NCBI GenBank assembly: GCA_036274155.1
Contig: DASUGH010000007.1
Coordinates: 1-9,103, forward strand
DNA length: 9,103 bases
Reading direction: 5' to 3'
Origin: Gp6-AA40 sp036274155
Lineage (GTDB): Bacteria > Acidobacteriota > Vicinamibacteria > Vicinamibacterales > UBA2999
The notes beneath the pieces were generated by a model, which saw only the letters and a program-made list of their open reading frames with translations, ran no database searches and was not told the DNA's origin. Below, piece by piece: positions 5,868-9,103 of this stretch; the stretch's first letter is position 1, and each line of letters begins with the position of its first letter. The translations under genes were made by a program, and so were the position numbers.

Positions 5868-6368
5868 ATGGCTCGCATCACGCGGATCCTGGTTCCGACC
5901 GACTTCAGTGAGACCTCCGACCTGGCGTTGCAATACGCGAAGAGCCTGGCGGAAGCGCTCGGCGCCTCTCTGCATGTGCTGCACGTCTTCGAGGACCCGT
6001 ACGTGATCGGGACCTTTTCTCCAGAGGTTTACGGGTACGTCCCGGAAGGGTGGCGTGAAACCGCGCTGCAGGCGGCGCAGGACAACCTCCTCAAACGATT
6101 TCCGGAGTCCGAACAGCGGCGTTTCAGCGGATCGGCGCAGGTCGTCACCGGCAACGCCGTGAAGACCATTCTCGGATACGCCGAGCAGGAGCACATCGAC
6201 CTGATCGTGATGGGCACGCACGGTCGAAGCGGCGTGGCGCATCTGCTGATCGGGAGCGTTGCCGAAAAGGTCGTGCGCGCCGCCTCGTGTCCGGTCCTGA
6301 CCATCCGCCATCCAGAGGCCCATGAGGAGCGCGCCGGCCGCCAGACGGCGGCGGTCACCGCCGACTGA
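5868..6368 (+). CDS. Single-domain universal stress protein (UspA family)
   Basis: This 166-residue cytoplasmic protein spans one UspA domain (about 4-147), the usual length for the family. It starts with ITRILVPTDFSETSDLAL and carries the complete ATP-type loop G-T-H-G then nine residues then GS at 116-130, so nucleotide binding is more likely here than in the tandem Usp. An insert-like loop at 43-62 (DPYVIGTFSPEVYGYVPEGW) and a charged 20-residue tail are extra. The ATG at 5868 follows a strong ribosome site, AAAAAGGAG, by 6 bases. It is preceded by a near-consensus sigma-54 promoter at 5805 and ends 14 bases from the convergent NtrC-family gene. The frame upstream to 5793 lies within the promoter and is not coding. 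Confidence 0.95.
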   Translation: MARITRILVPTDFSETSDLALQYAKSLAEALGASLHVLHVFEDPYVIGTFSPEVYGYVPEGWRETALQAAQDNLLKRFPESEQRRFSGSAQVVTGNAVKTILGYAEQEHIDLIVMGTHGRSGVAHLLIGSVAEKVVRAASCPVLTIRHPEAHEERAGRQTAAVTAD

Positions 6369-6382
6369 CACGGCCAAGGTTC

Positions 6383-7735
6383 TCAGGCCTTCAGGCCGAA
6401 CTTCTCGATGCGATACCGAACCTGGTCGCGATTGATACCGAGCAGCTGCGCCGCGTGCGTTTGATTGCCGTTCGATCGTTCGAGCGCCTGCATCACGAGC
6501 TGGCGCTCGACTTCCTCGAGGTTCACTCCCTCGGCAGGGAGCTTGAACTGGATGGGCGACACCGTGCGCGTCAACGTCGTGAAGTCGTTCGGCTCGAGCC
6601 ACTCGCGATCGATCAGCAGCATGCCCCGTTCGATGGCGTTGCGGAGCTCGCGGACGTTGCCGGGCCACTGATACTGCTGGAGGAGGTCCGTGGCGGCAGG
6701 CGTCAGCCCGCGTACGCGCTTCCGGAACTCACGGTTGAAGCGGGCGACGAAGAAGGCAGCGAGAACCGCAATATCGCCTTTCCGTTCGCGGAGCGCGGGC
6801 AGGCGAATCGGCATCACCTGCAGACGATAGAAGAGGTCTTCGCGGAACCTGCCCGAGCCGACGGCTTCTTCGAGATCGCGATGCGTCGCAGCGATGACCC
6901 TGACGTCGACCCGGACGTCGGCGAGGCCGCCGACGCGCTTGAAAGACTTCTCCTCGAGAAACCGCAGCAGCTTGGCCTGCAGCGCCGTCGTCATCTCTCC
7001 GATCTCGTCGAGGAACACCGTTCCACCGTCGGCGGTTTCGAACAGCCCCCGCTTCTGCTGCCGGGCGTCGGTAAATGCCCCGCGCTCGTGGCCGAAGAGC
7101 TCGCTTTCGAGCAGCTGCTCGGGCAGCGCCGAGCAGGTGATGTTGACGAAGGCACGAGATGCACGTTCGCTGTTGTAGTGGATCGCTTTGGCGGCGAGGT
7201 CCTTCCCGGTGCCGGTTTCGCCGGTGAGGAGCACCGTGGAGGCCGGGCTCGCCGCCACGCGCCCGAGCAGCGCCCTGATCTGCTGCATGGCAGGCGAGAC
7301 ACCGATGATCGACTCGAGCCCGAACTCGCGCCCCTGACTGCTGCGCAGCGCGCGCACCTCGCGGCGCAGCTGGCTGGTCTCCAGCGCCTTCTCGACGAGC
7401 AGCGCCACTTCATCGAGATTGAACGGCTTGTTCACGTAGTGGTAGGCGCCAAGCTTCATCGCTTCGACGGCGTTCTCCACGGTGGAAAACGCCGTCATGA
7501 GGATCACCAGCGTCTCGGGCGTGCTCTCCTTGACCCGGCGAAGGACTCCGAGGCCGTCTCCGTCGGGAAGCTTGAAGTCGAGCAGAATCAGATCGACGCC
7601 GCGAGCAGCGGCGTCGATCGCTTCGGCCGACGTGCCGGCCTCCAGAATCTCGTAGCCTTCCCTGGCGAGACGTTCACGCAGAGACCAGCGCAGGAGCGGC
7701 TCGTCATCGACAATGAGCAGTGTGGGAGCAGGCAC
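6383..7735 (-). CDS. NtrC-family sigma-54-dependent response regulator
   Basis: This 450-residue transcription activator has the full NtrC/ZraR layout. The receiver (about 5-118) has acidic DD at 10-11, phospho-acceptor D53, T81 and K103. The AAA+ domain (about 140-370) has Walker A GETGTGKD (172-179), a GAFTDA loop (219-224), Walker B TVFLDE (239-244) and an arginine-finger region. A Fis-type helix-turn-helix ends the protein (NGNQTHAAQLLGINRDQVRYRI, 422-443). It should activate sigma-54 promoters after phosphorylation, fitting the four candidates in the window. The loop has Asp where canonical GAFTGA has Gly, a variant I believe occurs in natural members. The GTG start at 7735 is the only sensible start ahead of the receiver, though no strong ribosome site is visible. 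The kinase gene is divergent across 54 bases holding a 22-bp palindrome, so this pair probably works together. Confidence 0.95.
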   Translation of the reverse strand: MPAPTLLIVDDEPLLRWSLRERLAREGYEILEAGTSAEAIDAAARGVDLILLDFKLPDGDGLGVLRRVKESTPETLVILMTAFSTVENAVEAMKLGAYHYVNKPFNLDEVALLVEKALETSQLRREVRALRSSQGREFGLESIIGVSPAMQQIRALLGRVAASPASTVLLTGETGTGKDLAAKAIHYNSERASRAFVNITCSALPEQLLESELFGHERGAFTDARQQKRGLFETADGGTVFLDEIGEMTTALQAKLLRFLEEKSFKRVGGLADVRVDVRVIAATHRDLEEAVGSGRFREDLFYRLQVMPIRLPALRERKGDIAVLAAFFVARFNREFRKRVRGLTPAATDLLQQYQWPGNVRELRNAIERGMLLIDREWLEPNDFTTLTRTVSPIQFKLPAEGVNLEEVERQLVMQALERSNGNQTHAAQLLGINRDQVRYRIEKFGLKA

Positions 7736-7745
7736 GTGGCGTAGT

Positions 7746-7767
7746 GGAAGTCAGTATACTGAGTTCC
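7746..7767. promoter_or_regulatory. 22-bp near-perfect palindrome in the regulator/kinase divergent gap
   Basis: The core TCAGTATACTGA (7751-7762) is a perfect palindrome. It is flanked by GGAA (7746-7749) and TTCC (7764-7767), so 10 of 11 base pairs are symmetric; only G7750/G7763 fails. It is centred between the two divergent genes and contains TATACT, a -10-like hexamer, on both strands. It is a strong candidate operator for autoregulation of the two-component genes. Confidence 0.6.
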
Positions 7768-7789
7768 CCTGCATACCTGCCGGCATCAC

Positions 7790-8902
7790 GTGATGGAAGC
7801 GCCCGATCACCTGCAGCAGCTCTCGGACATCAAACGCGCGCTCGACCACGCCGCCATCGTCGCGACGACCGACGTCAGCGGCCGTATCACATACGTCAAC
7901 GACAAGTTCTGCCAGATTTCCGGCTACAGCCGGGAGGAACTGCTCGGTCAGGACCACCGCATCATCAACTCGGGGTACCACGCAAAGGAGTTCATCCGCG
8001 ATCTCTGGCGCACGATCGCGCACGGCCAGGTCTGGCACGGCGAGCTGTGCAACCGCGCCAAAGACGGCCATTTGTACTGGGTGGACACGACGATCGTGCC
8101 GTTCCTCGACGACCGCGGCAAGCCCTATCAGTACATCGCCATTCGCGCCGACATCACCGCCCGCAAGGCGGCCGAGGAGCGGCTGACGCAGCAGGCAGCC
8201 CTCGCCCGCGTCGGACAGATGGCCGCCGTCGTCGCGCACGAGGTGCGCAATCCGCTCGCCGGCGTCAAGGGCGCGGTCCAGATCCTGATGTCCCGGCGCG
8301 CGGCCGGTGACCCGGAGCTGCCGGTGATGGGCGACATCATCGCGCGCATCGATTCGCTCAACGAGCTGATCAGCGATCTGATGCTGTTCGCGCGACCGCG
8401 CCCGCCGAAGCCGGTCGCCATGGAGCTCGGCCCGCTGGTCCAGGACGCCATCACGATGGTCAGGCGCGACCCTTCGGCACACGCCATCGAGTTCTCCGTC
8501 GAAGGCGTTGCCGTCATCGCGGCAGTCGACCCGGAGATGGTGCGCGCGACCGTGCTGAATCTCCTGCTGAACGCCGCGCAGGCGATGGGCGGCAAGGGCC
8601 GCATCCGGATCACGATCGACCGCGACGACGACCGTGCGGCGGTCGCGGTGCGCGACAGCGGCCCCGGCATACCACCCGACATCCGGGCGCAGGTCTTCGA
8701 GCCGTTCTTCACGACCAAAGCGAGAGGCGGCGGCCTCGGGCTGCCGATTGCAAAACGAACCGCCGAGATGCACGGCGGCTCGCTGACGTTGACCTGCCCC
8801 CCGGAAGGCGGCACCGTCGTGGTCCTGCTGGTGCCGATTGCGGCGAAGGGTCAGCCGGACACGACAGCCCTCAGCGATCCGGGAGCCGCTAGTCGAGCAT
8901 GA
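7790..8902 (+). CDS. Soluble PAS-domain histidine kinase (NtrB-like)
   Basis: This 370-residue sensor kinase has no membrane segment, so it should sense a cytoplasmic or diffusible signal. A PAS domain with its PAC extension covers about 15-125 (GRITYVNDKFCQISGYSREELLG; later DGHLYWVDTTIVPF). Then follow HisKA, with phospho-acceptor H150 in AHEVRNPL, and an ATPase domain with N box N257-N261 (NLLLN), G1 DSGPGI (289-294), F box FEPFFTTK (303-310) and G2 GGGLGL (313-318). It is complete. GTG 7790 and ATG 7793 are adjacent candidate starts; neither has a clear ribosome site. The palindrome TCACGTGA (7786-7793) overlaps them. It probably phosphorylates the divergent NtrC-type regulator, the downstream regulator that overlaps its stop by ATGA, or both. 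The PAS ligand cannot be read from the sequence. Confidence 0.94.
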   Translation: MMEAPDHLQQLSDIKRALDHAAIVATTDVSGRITYVNDKFCQISGYSREELLGQDHRIINSGYHAKEFIRDLWRTIAHGQVWHGELCNRAKDGHLYWVDTTIVPFLDDRGKPYQYIAIRADITARKAAEERLTQQAALARVGQMAAVVAHEVRNPLAGVKGAVQILMSRRAAGDPELPVMGDIIARIDSLNELISDLMLFARPRPPKPVAMELGPLVQDAITMVRRDPSAHAIEFSVEGVAVIAAVDPEMVRATVLNLLLNAAQAMGGKGRIRITIDRDDDRAAVAVRDSGPGIPPDIRAQVFEPFFTTKARGGGLGLPIAKRTAEMHGGSLTLTCPPEGGTVVVLLVPIAAKGQPDTTALSDPGAASRA

Positions 8903-8962
8903 TCAGATCGAGTCCGGAGGAGGGTGCGCGAACAGCGAACCAGATCCTCGTCGTCGACGACG

Positions 8963-9103
8963 AAACCCAGAGCTCACTTGTGTTGAGGATGCGAATCCCG
9001 GTTTCCGCCTCCGCGCGGAGCGCTACGGCGGGACCTCGCCGAAGCTCAAAGAGCGGAGGTGGGCCGGCGACCGGACCGCGCTGCGAGGGCGTCGAGGGCC
9101 GCT
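8963..9103. repeat. Right arm of interrupted inverted repeat (inserted copy)
   Basis: 8963-9003 and 9064-9103 are the exact reverse complement of 92-132 and 52-91. The two blocks are contiguous in the left copy and are split here by a 60-bp insert. Confidence 0.8.
9004..9063. mobile_element. 60-bp mini-element inserted in the right repeat arm
   Basis: Comparison with the uninserted copy at 52-132 fixes both boundaries without ambiguity. The insert begins TCCGCCTCCGC and ends GCGGAGGTGGG; these ends are imperfect inverted repeats (9 of 11 positions). An internal self-complementary CCGCGCGG is present. There is no target-site duplication. It resembles a dispersed non-coding palindromic repeat that I recall from Acidobacteriota genomes; it has no coding capacity and any movement would need proteins from elsewhere. 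Confidence 0.5.

Larger units (their letters stand above)
8899..9103 (+). pseudogene. Response regulator fragment, receiver interrupted by repeat
   Basis: ATG 8899 overlaps the kinase stop in ATGA, the usual arrangement of coupled two-component genes. The first 22 codons encode an arm and the first receiver strand with the acidic pair (QILVVDDE). From 8963 the sequence is the right arm of the inverted repeat, and the frame, although open to the window end, no longer resembles a receiver (SSLVLRMRIPVSASARSA...). Either a repeat has broken the gene or the contig was misjoined at its edge. The output domain is not visible, so its job is unknown. Confidence 0.6.

Noticed and set aside
6455..7744. 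429-codon open frame opposite the NtrC-type regulator
   Set aside because: The minus strand encodes an intact three-domain regulator; the plus-strand product has no recognisable motif.
7736..7789. Sigma-54 promoter for the kinase or regulator genes
   Set aside because: No GG-N10-GC element with supporting consensus bases was found on either strand in this gap; a sigma-70-like TATACT is the best candidate and is weak without a -35 element.
7751..8773. 340-codon minus-strand frame opposite the kinase
   Set aside because: It is a shadow of the PAS/HisKA/ATPase gene; its Asp/Arg/Val-rich product shows no family features.
1..9103. Circular element with terminal overlap
   Set aside because: The ends match in inverted, not direct, orientation, so they do not indicate a circular molecule.
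52..9103. Composite transposon bounded by the terminal inverted repeats
   Set aside because: No transposase or integrase is encoded between the repeats, the cargo looks chromosomal, and the right arm breaks a gene at the contig edge.

Overview
The window is GC-rich, gene-dense bacterial DNA. It probably comes from an Acidobacteriota genome, plausibly class Vicinamibacteria. That placement is an inference from gene style and from dispersed palindromic repeats (GGCT-N2-AGCC units, a CACAGAGGCAC hairpin, a CCTCCGC...GCGGAGG mini-element) that I associate with such genomes. There are no rRNA or tRNA genes, CRISPR arrays or transposase genes.

Layout, left to right. 1-130 is non-coding and carries one arm of an inverted repeat shared with the right end of the window. 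131-1441 (-) encodes a membrane M48/Ste24-type zinc metalloprotease. Divergent from it, 1705-2649 (+) encodes a tandem-domain universal stress protein (Usp). It overlaps 2636-3988 (+), an exported protein with one CxxCH haem-c motif and no family I can name. 3989-4264 is a convergent gap with a strong dispersed hairpin. 4265-4645 (-) and 4642-4851 (-) are a translationally coupled pair: a conserved-looking hypothetical and a small zinc-ribbon protein. 4852-5191 holds two outward-facing sigma-54-like promoters and a palindrome array. 5192-5746 (+) is a small exported hypothetical, followed by a hairpin. 5868-6368 (+) is a single-domain Usp. 6383-7735 (-) is an NtrC-family sigma-54 activator response regulator. 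Divergent from it, 7790-8902 (+) is a soluble PAS histidine kinase, overlapping by ATGA a second response regulator (from 8899) whose receiver is lost after about 22 codons, where the right inverted-repeat arm begins.

How the genes may work together. Four -24/-12 (GG-N10-GC) promoter candidates lie directly upstream of both Usp genes, the exported 184-residue protein and the zinc-ribbon pair, and an NtrC-type activator with a probable partner kinase is encoded alongside. The most interesting reading is a compact, self-contained sigma-54 stress regulon: a cytoplasmic PAS kinase and an NtrC-type regulator driving Usp proteins, a monohaem periplasmic protein and several unnamed small proteins. 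The promoter matches and palindromes are visible in the sequence; the regulatory wiring and the stimulus are inferred. The window ends share an interrupted inverted repeat (81 bp on the left; 141 bp on the right because of an exact 60-bp insert), which is either a real dispersed element or an assembly-edge effect.
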